DNA of 64,000 bases from Bacteroidota bacterium (GTDB taxonomy: Bacteria; Bacteroidota; Bacteroidia; Palsa-965). The stretch is taken from the NCBI GenBank assembly GCA_016194975.1, contig JACQAM010000020.1, forward strand, positions 62,001 through 126,000, read 5' to 3'. Both the position numbers and the translations under genes were made by a program. Positions 34,795-44,466 of the stretch are shown in pieces (the first letter of the stretch is position 1; every line of letters begins with the position of its first letter). The notes beneath the pieces are model-generated. The model searched no databases and was not told the DNA's origin. It worked only from the letters and a program-made list of their open reading frames with translations.

Positions 34795-35961
34795 ATGGAG
34801 CGCACCTATTTTTGTTGCGTGGTACAGGAATTTCTTTCACAGGTAAAAACTGTTTCGCCGGGCATGATCTGTTTCTGGCTGCTGGTCGCTGGATTTTTCA
34901 TTCAGCTATTCTATCATTTTTATTTTTTTCTCCGCGTTGCAAACTGGAAAGCAAATAAAAAAAGTGAAGATTGTCCTCCGGTTTCGCTCATCATCTGTGC
35001 GCGGAATGAAGATGACAACCTGGTGAAAAATCTTCCGCTTATTTTCTCGCAGGAATATCCCGATTTTGAAGTGGTGGTGGTGAACGATTGTTCGTATGAC
35101 AATACAGGTGATGTACTGGAAGAATTTGCAAAAAAACAAACGCGGCTGAAAATTGTTACGATAAAAGAAGATGAATATTACCAGCACGGAAAAAAAGTGG
35201 CGGTGATGATGGGCATCAAAGGATCGAAGCATGAAGTTTTACTTTTTACCGATGCAGATTGTCGCCCGGGAAGTGATCAGTGGCTGCGAACGATGACCGG
35301 AAATTTTTCTGAGCAGAAAGAGATCGTTCTTGGTTATGGCCCGTATGAACGCGCGAAAGGATTTTTGAATAAACTCATTCGTTTCGATTCATTCATGATC
35401 GGACTGCAGTATCTTTCTTTTGCGCTCGCGGGTGCGCCGTACATGGGCGTTGGAAGAAATCTCGCTTACCGGAAAAAACTTTTTTATAAAGTGAAAGGAT
35501 TCGCCTCGCATTACCATATTCCTTCAGGCGACGATGATCTTTTTGTGAATGAAGCTTCCAATGGAAAAAACTGCGGCGTGGAATTGAGCGCTTCGACTTT
35601 CTGTTATTCTCCTGCGAAAAAGACGTTCCACGAATGGTGGTTTCAGAAAAGGAGGCATCTCGAAACGGGAAGCCGTTACCGGTTCAAAGACAAATTTCTG
35701 CTGGCATTGAATGTGATCGGCCAATGGATATTTTTTGGTGGCTTTATTGCCGCACTCATCCTGCAATTCCAGTGGTATGTCGTACTCGGGATCTTCATTT
35801 TTCGCTTATTGGTACAAATGCTTATCTTTAGTTTTGCGATGAAACGCCTTGGGGAACGCGATCTTGTTTTCCTCGCGCCGCTGATGGAAATAATTTTATT
35901 ATTCTTTTACCCGGTAATTACCGTTTCCCGCATTTTTCAGCGAAACAGAAAATGGAATTGA
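34795..35961 (+). CDS. Membrane glycosyltransferase family 2
   Basis: A 388-residue GT2 enzyme. After an N-terminal hydrophobic helix (ICFWLLVAGFFIQLFYHFYFFL) comes the nucleotide-sugar binding fold: PPVSLIICARNEDDNL, FEVVVVNDCSYDNTGDVLEE, and the acidic triad in LLFTDADCRPG; an acceptor-side motif with basic and Trp residues (WWFQKRRHLETGSRYRF) follows, then two C-terminal membrane helices. It probably extends a surface polysaccharide or lipid-linked glycan; the sugar cannot be told. I chose ATG 34795 (MERTYFCCVV); an ATG at 34864 directly before the first helix is an alternative. It overlaps the sigma-factor gene by ten bases. Confidence 0.85.
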   Translation: MERTYFCCVVQEFLSQVKTVSPGMICFWLLVAGFFIQLFYHFYFFLRVANWKANKKSEDCPPVSLIICARNEDDNLVKNLPLIFSQEYPDFEVVVVNDCSYDNTGDVLEEFAKKQTRLKIVTIKEDEYYQHGKKVAVMMGIKGSKHEVLLFTDADCRPGSDQWLRTMTGNFSEQKEIVLGYGPYERAKGFLNKLIRFDSFMIGLQYLSFALAGAPYMGVGRNLAYRKKLFYKVKGFASHYHIPSGDDDLFVNEASNGKNCGVELSASTFCYSPAKKTFHEWWFQKRRHLETGSRYRFKDKFLLALNVIGQWIFFGGFIAALILQFQWYVVLGIFIFRLLVQMLIFSFAMKRLGERDLVFLAPLMEIILLFFYPVITVSRIFQRNRKWN

Positions 35962-36572
35962 ACGAAGCACAGAACGAAAATCTCTCCGACAAAGCGCTCT
36001 ACGATTATGGGCTTGTACGACGCGCGCTTGAGCAGGGCGAACAGAAAGCGTATGCAGAACTCATGGGCCGTTATCGCGATTCGGTTTATTACATGCTGCT
36101 GAAAATGGTGAACAATAAAGATGATGCGGAAGATCTTACAGTAGAAGCGTTCGGAAAAGCTTTTAAACGACTCAACCAGTACACTCCGAATTTCGCTTTC
36201 AGTACGTGGCTGTTCAGAATTGCTACCAACAACTGCATCGACTTCATCCGCCGGCGCAGAAAAAATACTTTTTCCATCGATCAGACCATTCAGGATGATG
36301 AAGGCGGAGAAATGGTAATGGATCTGAAATCCGAGACACTCGACCCGGAAGAGCACATCATGAAAAAACAAAAAGTGATGATGCTGCGTGAATTAGTGGA
36401 TAAGCTCAAACCGCGTTACCGCACACTCATCGAGATGCGCTACTTCCAGGAATTATCCTATGAAGAAATTGCGGAACAACTCGAATTGCCATTGGGAACG
36501 GTGAAAGCACAACTCTTCCGCGCAAGAGAATTTCTCTACAACGTGCTCAAGAATACGCAGGGAAAATTTTAA
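35952..36572 (+). CDS. ECF-type RNA polymerase sigma factor
   Basis: A 206-residue sigma-70-family protein of the ECF group. Region 2 contains RYRDSVYYMLLKMVNNKDDAEDLTVEAFGKAF and STWLFRIATNNCIDFIRRRRK (the -10 contacting part and melting region), and region 4 contains RTLIEMRYFQELSYEEIAEQLELPLGTVK with a helix-turn-helix. No anti-sigma gene adjoins it. It overlaps the glycosyltransferase gene by ten bases, so their transcription is linked, and rsmG follows 37 bases later. Regulon unknown; factors of this length and context are widespread in Bacteroidota. Confidence 0.93.
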   Translation: MELNEAQNENLSDKALYDYGLVRRALEQGEQKAYAELMGRYRDSVYYMLLKMVNNKDDAEDLTVEAFGKAFKRLNQYTPNFAFSTWLFRIATNNCIDFIRRRRKNTFSIDQTIQDDEGGEMVMDLKSETLDPEEHIMKKQKVMMLRELVDKLKPRYRTLIEMRYFQELSYEEIAEQLELPLGTVKAQLFRAREFLYNVLKNTQGKF

Positions 36573-36589
36573 TGTGTAAATGTGCTGAT
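36571..36589 (+). repeat. Dispersed 19-bp word, copy 1
   Basis: AATGTGTAAATGTGCTGAT, starting within the sigma-factor stop codon. The exact reverse complement occurs at 52532-52550, and a shared 12-base core AAATGTGCTGAT at 37255-37266. See findings. Confidence 0.6.
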
Positions 36590-36609
36590 TTGCCAATGAA
36601 CTTCGTTCC

Positions 36610-37233
36610 GTGAATCAGATAAAAAAATATTTTCCGGACCTTTCTTCGAATCAATCGGCAAAATTTTCCATGCTCAAAGAGTTGTATGATTTCTGGAATG
36701 CGCAGATCAATGTCATTTCCAGGAAAGATATGGATGATTTTTATGTGCATCATGTTTTGCATTCGCTCTCGATTGCAAAAATTCTTTCCTTCAAACCCGG
36801 AACAGAAATTCTCGATATAGGAACAGGCGGTGGATTTCCCGGAATTCCGCTGGCGATATTATTCCCGGAAACAAAATTTCATCTCGTGGATTCCGTTGGT
36901 AAAAAAATAAAAGTGGTGAATGAAGTGGCGAATGCGTTACAACTCGAAAACATTTCTGCGCAACAGGTGCGTGCGGAAGAACTCGGTTCGAAATATGATT
37001 TTGTTGTTTCGCGTGCGGTGGCGCGTTGGACCGAATTGCAGCTATGGACAATGAAACTCATCAGGAAAAAACAAATGAATGCCATGCCCAACGGATGGTT
37101 CCTGCTCAAAGGCGGTGATCTTGCCGATGAATTCAGTCATGTGAAAAAGAGAAAGGAAGAATATACGATCAGCGATTTTTTTAAAGAAGATTATTTTAAA
37201 GCGAAAAAAGTTGTGTATGTACCGGCGGTGTGA
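36610..37233 (+). CDS. rsmG: 16S rRNA (guanine(527)-N(7))-methyltransferase
   Basis: RsmG methylates G527 of 16S rRNA using S-adenosylmethionine. The 207-residue length is normal. The SAM-binding region is ILDIGTGGGFPGIPLAILFP at about residues 60-79, followed by FHLVDSVGKKIKVVNEVAN and the catalytic-region DFVVSRAVARW. The start is GTG at 36610 (read as MNQIKKYFPDLS, the exact family N-terminus with its KYFP motif), and no ATG lies nearby in frame. It follows the sigma-factor gene by 37 bases on the same strand. Loss of the enzyme in other bacteria gives streptomycin resistance. Confidence 0.96.
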   Translation: MNQIKKYFPDLSSNQSAKFSMLKELYDFWNAQINVISRKDMDDFYVHHVLHSLSIAKILSFKPGTEILDIGTGGGFPGIPLAILFPETKFHLVDSVGKKIKVVNEVANALQLENISAQQVRAEELGSKYDFVVSRAVARWTELQLWTMKLIRKKQMNAMPNGWFLLKGGDLADEFSHVKKRKEEYTISDFFKEDYFKAKKVVYVPAV

Positions 37234-37254
37234 GAAAGTAATATTGCTAATGGG

Positions 37255-37266
37255 AAATGTGCTGAT
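37255..37266 (+). repeat. Dispersed word, partial copy (AAATGTGCTGAT)
   Basis: Twelve-base core shared with 36571-36589 and, inverted, 52532-52550, in the gap after rsmG. Confidence 0.4.
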
Positions 37267-37312
37267 GGTAATGGAAACCTTATTCTTGCGAATCTGTCAC
37301 CTGCATCCGAAG

Positions 37313-37381
37313 TCACAAATGGGCTTGCGAAAAAACGGAGAGCGAAATAAGAAGTGAGAAAAGAGTAAAATATTTTTTCAT
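37313..37381 (-). pseudogene. Truncated 5' leader of a T9SS cargo gene (signal peptide only)
   Basis: Six bases after the RCC1-type gene an ATG opens MKKYFTLFSLLISLSVFSQA and then HL and a TGA stop, 22 codons in all. The leader is the same as that of the array genes (compare MKKYFTLFAILTSLSVFSQA of the gene at 45846-47993). Its cargo is missing, so it is the 5' remnant of an array member, lying at the downstream end of the array. The preceding junction (stop, six bases, ATG) is also the array type. Confidence 0.7.
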
Positions 37382-37387
37382 GGGAAA

Positions 37388-38767
37388 TTATTTTTGAATA
37401 ATAATTTTTTGAGTGAACGATCCTTTTTCGTTTCTCGCATTCACAAAATAAATTCCATTTGCTTGATCAGATAAATCAATTTCCTGGTTTGAGTTTGAAA
37501 TTACGGTTTGATAAATTATTTCTCCGAGAATATTGGTGATGGAAATTTCTGTCGGAGAAAAAATATTTTTTGATTGAAAAACAAATTTTCCGGATGAGGG
37601 GTTTGGGAAAATAGATGTTGCAAGTGGATGTAAATTTTCGTACACGGAAACGGATGAACACAAATAAGTGATTTGAATTGGAATGTTATTATTTACATTG
37701 GAACCGTTTACAAGTTCACCCTCCACACCGTTTCCCCAACCCCAAACCGTTCCATCATTTTTCAAAGCAAGGGAATGATTAGAACTTGATCCTGTAGCGA
37801 TAGCTATTATGCCCGCCAGCCCTGTTACCTGTATAGGAAAATAACTATCAACGAAGAAGTAACCATTGCCAAGTTGTCCATAGCCATCGTATCCCCATGC
37901 CCAAACTGTGCCATCACTTTTCAAGGCAAGCGAATGTCCGAATCCAGCGGCTATCGCAATTATTCCAGTGAGAGCGGGCACCTGAATGGGAATATTTGAA
38001 TCAATGTTAGTGCTATCTCCTAATTGTCCTGTGCTGTTATAGCCCCATGCCCAAACTGTGCTGTCGCTTTTTAATGCGAGTGAATGACGCCATCCGGCAG
38101 AAATTGCTGTCACACCTGTGATCGCAACCGGTACAGGATAATAAGAATCATTATTATTTCCATTTCCTAATGCACCATCAGAATTTACTCCCCATGATAG
38201 TAATGTACTGTCACTTTTCAATGCGAGACCATGAAATCTGCCTGCTGCAATAGCGGTCACATTTGTAAGTGTGTTAGCTGTCGATGGAAAATTTAAATCA
38301 ACATTATTCCCGTTTCCAAGTTGGCCGAATGCGCCCCATCCCCAACACCACACTGTACCATTACTTTGTATGGCAAAGCAATGATTTGTACCTGCCGCAA
38401 TGCTGACAATCTGTGTGAGAGAAGCCACTTGCACGGGCGTGTTTGTGTCTGAATTATTTCCCAGTCCAAGTTGACCTTCTCCGTTATACCCCCATGTCCA
38501 TACCGTACTGTCATTTTTCAACGCAATGGAATGTCCTCCACCCACAGAGATGGCTTTCAAATGCGTCAGCCCGATTGCAGGATAAGGAATATTACTACTG
38601 CTGTTTGATCCATTCCCAAGTTCTCCTTCAGCATTGTATCCGAATGTCCACAAGACACTATCGGGGCAGATAAAAGCGGAACCGTTGCCGCCAACCGCCA
38701 ATTTCTGCGCGGGTGAGATCCGTGCGAGCGAAATAAAAATGGCGAAGAGCGTAAAATATTTTTTCAT
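37388..38767 (-). CDS. RCC1-repeat T9SS-secreted protein
   Basis: A 459-residue exported protein. Signal peptide MKKYFTLFAIFISLARISPA, then seven RCC1-type units (AEGELGNGSNSSSNIPYPAI, GEGQLGLGNNSDTNTPVQVA, FGQLGNGNNVDLNFP, DGALGNGNNNDSYYPVPVAI, TGQLGDSTNIDSNIPIQVPA, YGQLGNGYFFVDSYFPIQVT, EGELVNGSNVNNNIPIQITY), each about 50 residues with a GHSLALKSDGTVWAWGY spine, enough for one seven-bladed propeller. The C-terminus is the array-type sorting domain ending FTQKIIIQK. Function unknown; a surface scaffold is an inference. It is the last intact member of the leftward array, five bases after its upstream neighbour. Confidence 0.92.
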   Translation of the reverse strand: MKKYFTLFAIFISLARISPAQKLAVGGNGSAFICPDSVLWTFGYNAEGELGNGSNSSSNIPYPAIGLTHLKAISVGGGHSIALKNDSTVWTWGYNGEGQLGLGNNSDTNTPVQVASLTQIVSIAAGTNHCFAIQSNGTVWCWGWGAFGQLGNGNNVDLNFPSTANTLTNVTAIAAGRFHGLALKSDSTLLSWGVNSDGALGNGNNNDSYYPVPVAITGVTAISAGWRHSLALKSDSTVWAWGYNSTGQLGDSTNIDSNIPIQVPALTGIIAIAAGFGHSLALKSDGTVWAWGYDGYGQLGNGYFFVDSYFPIQVTGLAGIIAIATGSSSNHSLALKNDGTVWGWGNGVEGELVNGSNVNNNIPIQITYLCSSVSVYENLHPLATSIFPNPSSGKFVFQSKNIFSPTEISITNILGEIIYQTVISNSNQEIDLSDQANGIYFVNARNEKGSFTQKIIIQK

Positions 38768-38772
38768 AAGAA

Positions 38773-41274
38773 TTATTTTTGAATAATAATTTTTTGCGTT
38801 AATGATTCTTTCTCATTCTTCACCGTCACAAAATAAATTCCATTGGCTTGAGCAGATAAATCTATTTCCTGGGTTGGATTAAGAATTTCAGTTTGATAAA
38901 TTATTTCTCCGAGAATGTTGGTGATGGAAATTATTCCTGAGAAATTATTTTCGGGTTGAAAAGTAAATTTTCCTGGAGAAGGATTTGGAGAAATTACAAA
39001 TTCTAAATTTTCATCCTGCGTTTGAATTCCCGAGCAAAGACTGACATTGATTATTGAAGTATCTGAATTTGAACAACCATTCGCATCGGTGTAAGTATAA
39101 ACGATCGGAAAAATTCCTGCGCCGGCTGCTGATGGATTGAAAGTATTTCCAGTTACAGCAATACCCGAATAAATTCCTCCAGCGGGTGTGCCCGCACTTA
39201 ATGTTTGCGCACCCCAGTTCACGCACATGTTTGTGGTGACTTGATTATAAGAAACAGTTGGAAGAGGATTATTTGTAATTGTTACTGTTGCAGTTGTTGA
39301 ATCATTTAGAGAATCTATTACTGTAACTGAATAAGTTCCTGCGCAAAGCCCTGATGCAGTTTGGGCCGTTTGACCATCGCTCCACAAGTAAGAATATGGT
39401 GGAGTTCCATAAGATGCATTTACTGTTGCGGTTCCATTGCAAGGACCATTTCCGCAATTCATATTTGCAGGAATAATATTTGCAGTAAATAATGATTGTT
39501 TCCACACACCATTACTTTCAGTTCCTGCATAAATATCAGTTGCGCTTAATGCCAATGACCAAACATAAGTATTCGCCAAACCATTATTCATGGGAGCCCA
39601 ACTGTTTCCATTATTAGTTGACACAAACACTCCACCGCCCCAAGTACCAGCATAAAGATTTGTTCCGTCTGTCACTAAAGTCATAACATAAGTATTTGTC
39701 AAACCATTATTAACTGCTGTCCAACTAACACCATTATTCGTTGACATAACTACTCCACCATTTCCGTATGCCATTCCGGCAAAAATAGTTGTACCGATTA
39801 CAGCAAATGAAGTAACTGGATTGTTTTGTGAAACAAATACTTGTGTCCATGATCCTCCGTTGTTTGTTGAACGATACACGCCTTCACCCGTTCCATCTTT
39901 AGCGGCAAAAATATTTTGTCCAATTATTGCCAAGGCACTTATGGGAATATAAGACCCCAAACCATTATTGACAGCTGTCCAGCTATTGCCATTGTTGGTT
40001 GATAAAAATACGCCGCCAGCCCAAGTTCCGGCAAAAATATTTGATCCGCTTATAGCAAGTGCATGAACGTCAGTATACGTTAAGCCATTATTGATTGCTG
40101 TCCAATTGCCTCCATTGTTAGTGGATAAATATACGCCACCTCCAGTACCCGCAAAAAGATTTGTTCCATCCGAGGCAAATGAATAAATACCTCCATTTGT
40201 CATTCCGTTATTTGTCGCATTCCAACTTCCTCCATTGTTGCCAGATAAAAAAACACCAGCTGGACCATAATCGCCAGCAAAAATATTTGTTCCGTATACT
40301 GCCAATGCGGAAATCAACGTATTTGCCAAACCATTGTTAGAGGCCGTCCAATTGCTGCCAGTGTCACTTGATAAAAAAATGCCATCTCCAAATGTTCCCG
40401 CAAAAAGATTTGTTCCACAAGTAGCCAATGACAATATGGTCGTATCACTCAAACCATTATTGATGGAACTCCAATTGCTTCCGGTATCACTTGATAAAAA
40501 TATTCCGCCAGTCCAAGTGCCTGCAAAAATATTTGTTCCGATTGTTGTAAATGATGAGATATTTAAATCTGTCACACCATTATTGATCGCCGTCCACAAT
40601 CCTCCGTTGTTGGTAGATAAAAAGATGCCTCCACCTGCAGTTCCAGCAAAAATATTTGTTCCGCTTATCGTTAATGAATTAACAAACGTGAAGGTGAGAC
40701 CATTATTGACTGCTATCCAATTGTTTCCATTATTGGTTGACTTAAAAACACCATTCTGCGTTCCTGCAAAAATTGTTGTTCCGATTGTGTCCAATGATGT
40801 TACAGTAATATAACCAAGCCCATTGTTGACCGCAGTCCATGAGTTTCCATTGTTGGTGGATAAAAATACTCCGCCGCTATTTGTTCCTGCAAAAATATTT
40901 GTGTCGATAATCATCAATGAATTGATATCGTTATAGGTCAATCCAGTGTTGACGGGCGTCCAACTATTTCCAGTATCAGTTGATAAAAGAACTCCAGCTT
41001 GCGTTCCTGCGAAAGTATTTGTTCCGCTTACTGCCAATGCTTTTACCCTTGTGAAGTAGTTAAAAGCATTATTATTCACGCACGCCCAACTGCTTCCTGA
41101 ATCCCTTGACAAAAACACGCCACCATAATAAGTTCCCGCAAAAATATTTGTTCCGCTTGCTGCAATAGAACTGATCGTTCCGTCATATGGGCCATTGGAT
41201 TGTTGCCATTGTGCATTTAGAATGCTTGAGGAAAATAAAAATCCAGATAGGAAACTAAGTAGTTTTGCTTTCAT
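38773..41274 (-). CDS. YCF48/BNR-like tandem-repeat T9SS-secreted protein with SprB repeat
   Basis: An 833-residue exported protein. After the signal peptide (SSSILNAQ) come 14 units of about 41 residues, each with a phrase like TNIFAGTNSGGVFLSTNNGN and SWTAVNNGL, a photosynthesis-stability-factor/BNR-type beta-propeller pattern found in surface proteins. At about residues 600-670 is one SprB-type repeat (CNGTATVNASYGTPPYSYLW), the unit of the Flavobacterium gliding adhesin SprB, followed by an Ig-like domain and the array sorting domain (FVISPNPSPGKFTFQPENNF ... LTQKIIIQK). The last 230 residues are nearly those of the gene at 45846-47993, while the front parts are unrelated. Confidence 0.92.
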   Translation of the reverse strand: MKAKLLSFLSGFLFSSSILNAQWQQSNGPYDGTISSIAASGTNIFAGTYYGGVFLSRDSGSSWACVNNNAFNYFTRVKALAVSGTNTFAGTQAGVLLSTDTGNSWTPVNTGLTYNDINSLMIIDTNIFAGTNSGGVFLSTNNGNSWTAVNNGLGYITVTSLDTIGTTIFAGTQNGVFKSTNNGNNWIAVNNGLTFTFVNSLTISGTNIFAGTAGGGIFLSTNNGGLWTAINNGVTDLNISSFTTIGTNIFAGTWTGGIFLSSDTGSNWSSINNGLSDTTILSLATCGTNLFAGTFGDGIFLSSDTGSNWTASNNGLANTLISALAVYGTNIFAGDYGPAGVFLSGNNGGSWNATNNGMTNGGIYSFASDGTNLFAGTGGGVYLSTNNGGNWTAINNGLTYTDVHALAISGSNIFAGTWAGGVFLSTNNGNSWTAVNNGLGSYIPISALAIIGQNIFAAKDGTGEGVYRSTNNGGSWTQVFVSQNNPVTSFAVIGTTIFAGMAYGNGGVVMSTNNGVSWTAVNNGLTNTYVMTLVTDGTNLYAGTWGGGVFVSTNNGNSWAPMNNGLANTYVWSLALSATDIYAGTESNGVWKQSLFTANIIPANMNCGNGPCNGTATVNASYGTPPYSYLWSDGQTAQTASGLCAGTYSVTVIDSLNDSTTATVTITNNPLPTVSYNQVTTNMCVNWGAQTLSAGTPAGGIYSGIAVTGNTFNPSAAGAGIFPIVYTYTDANGCSNSDTSIINVSLCSGIQTQDENLEFVISPNPSPGKFTFQPENNFSGIISITNILGEIIYQTEILNPTQEIDLSAQANGIYFVTVKNEKESLTQKIIIQK

Positions 41275-41299
41275 TCGAATTTATTTTTGAATTACAGTT

Positions 41300-42715
41300 T
41301 CATTTTACAATGCACAATTTCTGTTTGATCGTTTCTCCATTGGGCCTTGTGAACCTAATGAAATAAATTTCCATCGCAACACCTGCTGAATAAAAATCAT
41401 TCTGGTAGTCTGATGTTTTGAAAATCAATCTTCCTCTTTCATCAAAAATTTCAAGAGCTGAATTAGGTTCAAGTCCGGAAATTTCAAATGAACCATCTCC
41501 AAATAAAACTGTAGGAATAAAAAATGCAGTTGGCGTTACAAGGATCGGCAAAACCGTTATAGTAATTGAATCTGAAAAGGAACAACCAGTTGGATTTGTT
41601 ACCGTAAGTGTGTAAGTGGTCGTTTGTGTTGGGCCGGCGATCGGATTCATGCAGGTGTCGCAACTCAATCCCGTGGAAGGATTCCATTGGAAAGTTCCGG
41701 AACCTGTCGCAGTGAGTTGAGTGGTGTCTCCTGAATAAATGAGTGTATCACCAGTTATGCTTATTGAAATTATAGGGAAAGAAAATTCCCATTGACTATT
41801 TGCAAATTGATTCGAACCGTTCAATCCTGTTGTAATGTATCCACTGCAATCGATTGAAAACCCAACCGCAGCTACACGTCCATTGCCTCCGAAATTTGCT
41901 CTTTGAGTCCAGTTATTTAAAACTGGATCATATTGCCAGAAATCACTACGGTTAATACCGGCGTAATCTCCACCACAACCCAAATAGCCCTTATTTCCGA
42001 GTGAAAATCCGGTTGCCAGAACTCTTGCGACACCGGGAAAATTTGTTTTTTGAGTCCACACATTGGTTGCTGGATCATATTGCCAAAAATCCTGCACAAA
42101 AAAACCGGGACCGTTTTGTCCTGTTCCGATATATCCTTTATCAAGGACGGAAAATCCACAAGCGGAAGAAATTCCTCCTCCACCGTAATTTGCTTTTTGA
42201 GTCCATGCATCCGTCAATGGATCATATTCCCAGAAATCACTTAAAGGAAAGATCATGCCTGAGCCCGTTCCGATGTACCCTTTATTACCAATAGAAAAAC
42301 CAACAGCCTGGCACCTGGCTATTCCTCCGAAGTATGCCTTAGGCGTCCATACATTGGTAATCGGATCATACTCCCAGAAATCCTGATAAAAAATAGCACT
42401 TGTCGGATCTTCTCCTGTTCCGATATAACCATTTCCACCAATAGAAAATCCAACAGCTTGAGTTCTTGCACCACCACCAAAATTTGCTTTTTGCATCCAT
42501 GTATCGCTATCAGAATCATATTCCCAGAAATCATTTGTTCCGGAATTCGTCATGTCCTGTCCCGTGCCGACATATCCTTTATTTCCTATGGAGAATCCGG
42601 TTGCGGAAGTTTTTCCGTTGCCTGTAAATGTTGCTTTTTGCACCCATGTTCCCTGAGCTGAGAGTATGATGGAAATAAAAAACAAAAAAAGAAGTGAGGC
42701 GGAATATTTACTCAT
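41300..42715 (-). CDS. Kelch-type propeller T9SS-secreted protein
   Basis: A 471-residue protein with a signal peptide (IILSAQ) and kelch-like units of about 55 residues: GFSIGNKGYVGTG followed by NDFWEYDSDSDTWMQKANFG, repeated six times. A PKD/Ig-like linker with a CDTCMNPIAGPTQTTTYTLT stretch follows. The C-terminus (SFEISGLEPNSALEIFDERG ... IYFIRFTRPNGETIKQKLCIVK) is a diverged sorting domain unlike the other array members. It is paralogous to the gene at 44467-45702. Adhesive or scaffold role is inferred from the propeller type. Gaps to the neighbours are 25 and 6 bases. Confidence 0.88.
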   Translation of the reverse strand: MSKYSASLLFLFFISIILSAQGTWVQKATFTGNGKTSATGFSIGNKGYVGTGQDMTNSGTNDFWEYDSDSDTWMQKANFGGGARTQAVGFSIGGNGYIGTGEDPTSAIFYQDFWEYDPITNVWTPKAYFGGIARCQAVGFSIGNKGYIGTGSGMIFPLSDFWEYDPLTDAWTQKANYGGGGISSACGFSVLDKGYIGTGQNGPGFFVQDFWQYDPATNVWTQKTNFPGVARVLATGFSLGNKGYLGCGGDYAGINRSDFWQYDPVLNNWTQRANFGGNGRVAAVGFSIDCSGYITTGLNGSNQFANSQWEFSFPIISISITGDTLIYSGDTTQLTATGSGTFQWNPSTGLSCDTCMNPIAGPTQTTTYTLTVTNPTGCSFSDSITITVLPILVTPTAFFIPTVLFGDGSFEISGLEPNSALEIFDERGRLIFKTSDYQNDFYSAGVAMEIYFIRFTRPNGETIKQKLCIVK

Positions 42716-42721
42716 TGCAAT

Positions 42722-44431
42722 TTATTTTTGAATGATTATTTTCTGTGTGAACGATTCTACTTTCGCTTTCACATTCACAAAATAAATTCCATCGGGTTGA
42801 GAACTTAAGTCAATTTCCTGGTTCGAATTATTTATTTCAGTTTGATAAATTATTTCTCCGAGGATGTTGGTGATGCAAATTATTCCGGAAAAATTATTTT
42901 CGAATTGTAAAGAAAATTTTCCTGAAGAAGGATTTGGAGAAATATGAAAAGAAAACTCCGGTATTGTTTCTATTCCGAGCGTAGTGGTATCGCTACGGAG
43001 TTTGGTAAGAAAAAAATCTGCGCTATTGGGAAAAACGCATGAATTAATGAGAGTATTATTTCCGAATGAGATGGTAGCCCCGCCAAAATAACCGGTAACG
43101 AAACATTCGTTCGCGGTGCGTGCCGCAATTGCAGCCGGGTATTCGTTATTAGAAGAAACAGCGCTCATTCCGTAAATAAAATTTCCGGAGCTGTCATACT
43201 TTACGACAAAAAGATCGCTGCTGCCGGGATTGGTATTCGGTAAAACTGTAGAACCGAATGTAATATTATACCCTTCGTATTCTCCGGTTGTGTAAACTGC
43301 GCCAGTTAAGTCAACACTTATTCCGGATCCGAATTCATCACTTCCGGCGCAAGGAGCCGAAGTACCGATACCGGTTCGAACCCACAATGGATTTCCCGCA
43401 GAATCAATTTTACAAAAGAAAAGGTCAAAAGTGCCGGAGCAGGGTGCAGAATTCAGAGCGATTAAACTTCCTAACCGGAGCGTATCGCCGGAAAATTCTC
43501 CTGTAATGAAAACATTTCCCATTGCATCTGAAGCGATGGCAATACTTGCATCATTGGAGTAATTATCGCTTGAAAAATTCTTTACCAATAATAAATTTCC
43601 ATTGGTGTTGTATTTCGCTACAAAAATATCTCCGCCGAATGTTGAAGAATAGTTAGATATAGAAATAGTATCGAAAGAAACGGATGAACTGTAAAATGCT
43701 CCGGTTATCCAGATGAAGTTGTTCGCATCTGTACAGATAGAAATAGCTTCGTCAATATTGGTTCCACCTGCGGATCTTGCCCATAAAGAATTTCCAGTTT
43801 GACTGAACCCTGCAATTAAGCAATCGAGTGACGATCCGGTAGTGTCGCGATTAATCAGCGTGTCTGCTCCAATAATGAGTTTTCTGCTGCTGAAAAATCC
43901 CGTAATAAAAATATTTCCGGTTCGTGTGCAGGTTATTCTATTGGCCTGATCGTTTCCATCCCCTCCAAAATGTTTTGCCCATATTTCATTTCCGGAATTA
44001 TCGAATTTCGCGATGAATAATTCCGCGCCGGAACCCTGCTGGCGGATCATGGTATCGGCGCCAAGTATTAATGTGTCAGAATTGAAATACCCGGATATAA
44101 AACTATTTCCTGATGCATCAATTGCAATTCCCTGTCCTGATGCGAAACCTTTTCTTGCTCCTTTTCCCCAGAGGATGGCACCTGAAGAATCATATTTCGC
44201 AATGAAAACTCCGGCATCGGGCAGAATAGTACTGTTCATGATTACCGAATCGCTGCTAAGCGTTCCAGTAACATAAGTGTTCCCGATCGAATCTGAGACA
44301 ACAGCAGATCCCATGCTACCGTTGTAATCAATTCCGTTGAATGTGTTTGCCCACTGCCATACCGGAGATTGTGATCGCATGGATAATGTGAACAGAAGAA
44401 CTGTACCCACGAGAAGAATTGTTTTTTTCAT
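42722..44431 (-). CDS. SBBP-repeat T9SS-secreted protein (third of three)
   Basis: A 569-residue protein with a signal peptide (LFTLSMRSQ) followed by SBBP-type units of about 50 residues (GNTYVTGTLSSDS, GNSFISGYFNSDTLILGADT, GNIFITGFFSSRKLIIGADT, GNVFITGEFSGDTLRLGSLI), each ending in a FIAKYDSSGAILWGKGARKG-like half. It ends in the array-type sorting domain (SFHISPNPSSGKFSLQFENN ... FTQKIIIQK). Its leader differs from the MKKYFTLF type, so only the 3' cassette is shared. A beta-propeller in the extracellular space is likely. Function unknown. Confidence 0.9.
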   Translation of the reverse strand: MKKTILLVGTVLLFTLSMRSQSPVWQWANTFNGIDYNGSMGSAVVSDSIGNTYVTGTLSSDSVIMNSTILPDAGVFIAKYDSSGAILWGKGARKGFASGQGIAIDASGNSFISGYFNSDTLILGADTMIRQQGSGAELFIAKFDNSGNEIWAKHFGGDGNDQANRITCTRTGNIFITGFFSSRKLIIGADTLINRDTTGSSLDCLIAGFSQTGNSLWARSAGGTNIDEAISICTDANNFIWITGAFYSSSVSFDTISISNYSSTFGGDIFVAKYNTNGNLLLVKNFSSDNYSNDASIAIASDAMGNVFITGEFSGDTLRLGSLIALNSAPCSGTFDLFFCKIDSAGNPLWVRTGIGTSAPCAGSDEFGSGISVDLTGAVYTTGEYEGYNITFGSTVLPNTNPGSSDLFVVKYDSSGNFIYGMSAVSSNNEYPAAIAARTANECFVTGYFGGATISFGNNTLINSCVFPNSADFFLTKLRSDTTTLGIETIPEFSFHISPNPSSGKFSLQFENNFSGIICITNILGEIIYQTEINNSNQEIDLSSQPDGIYFVNVKAKVESFTQKIIIQK

Positions 44432-44466
44432 GACTTGTTTTTTTCAGAAAATTTATTCGTGTTCGA

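Noticed and set aside
38773-41274. Regular repeat of about 125 bp resembling a repeat array
   Set aside because: The repeats are in frame and encode propeller units (FAGT...), so this is a tandem protein repeat and not CRISPR.
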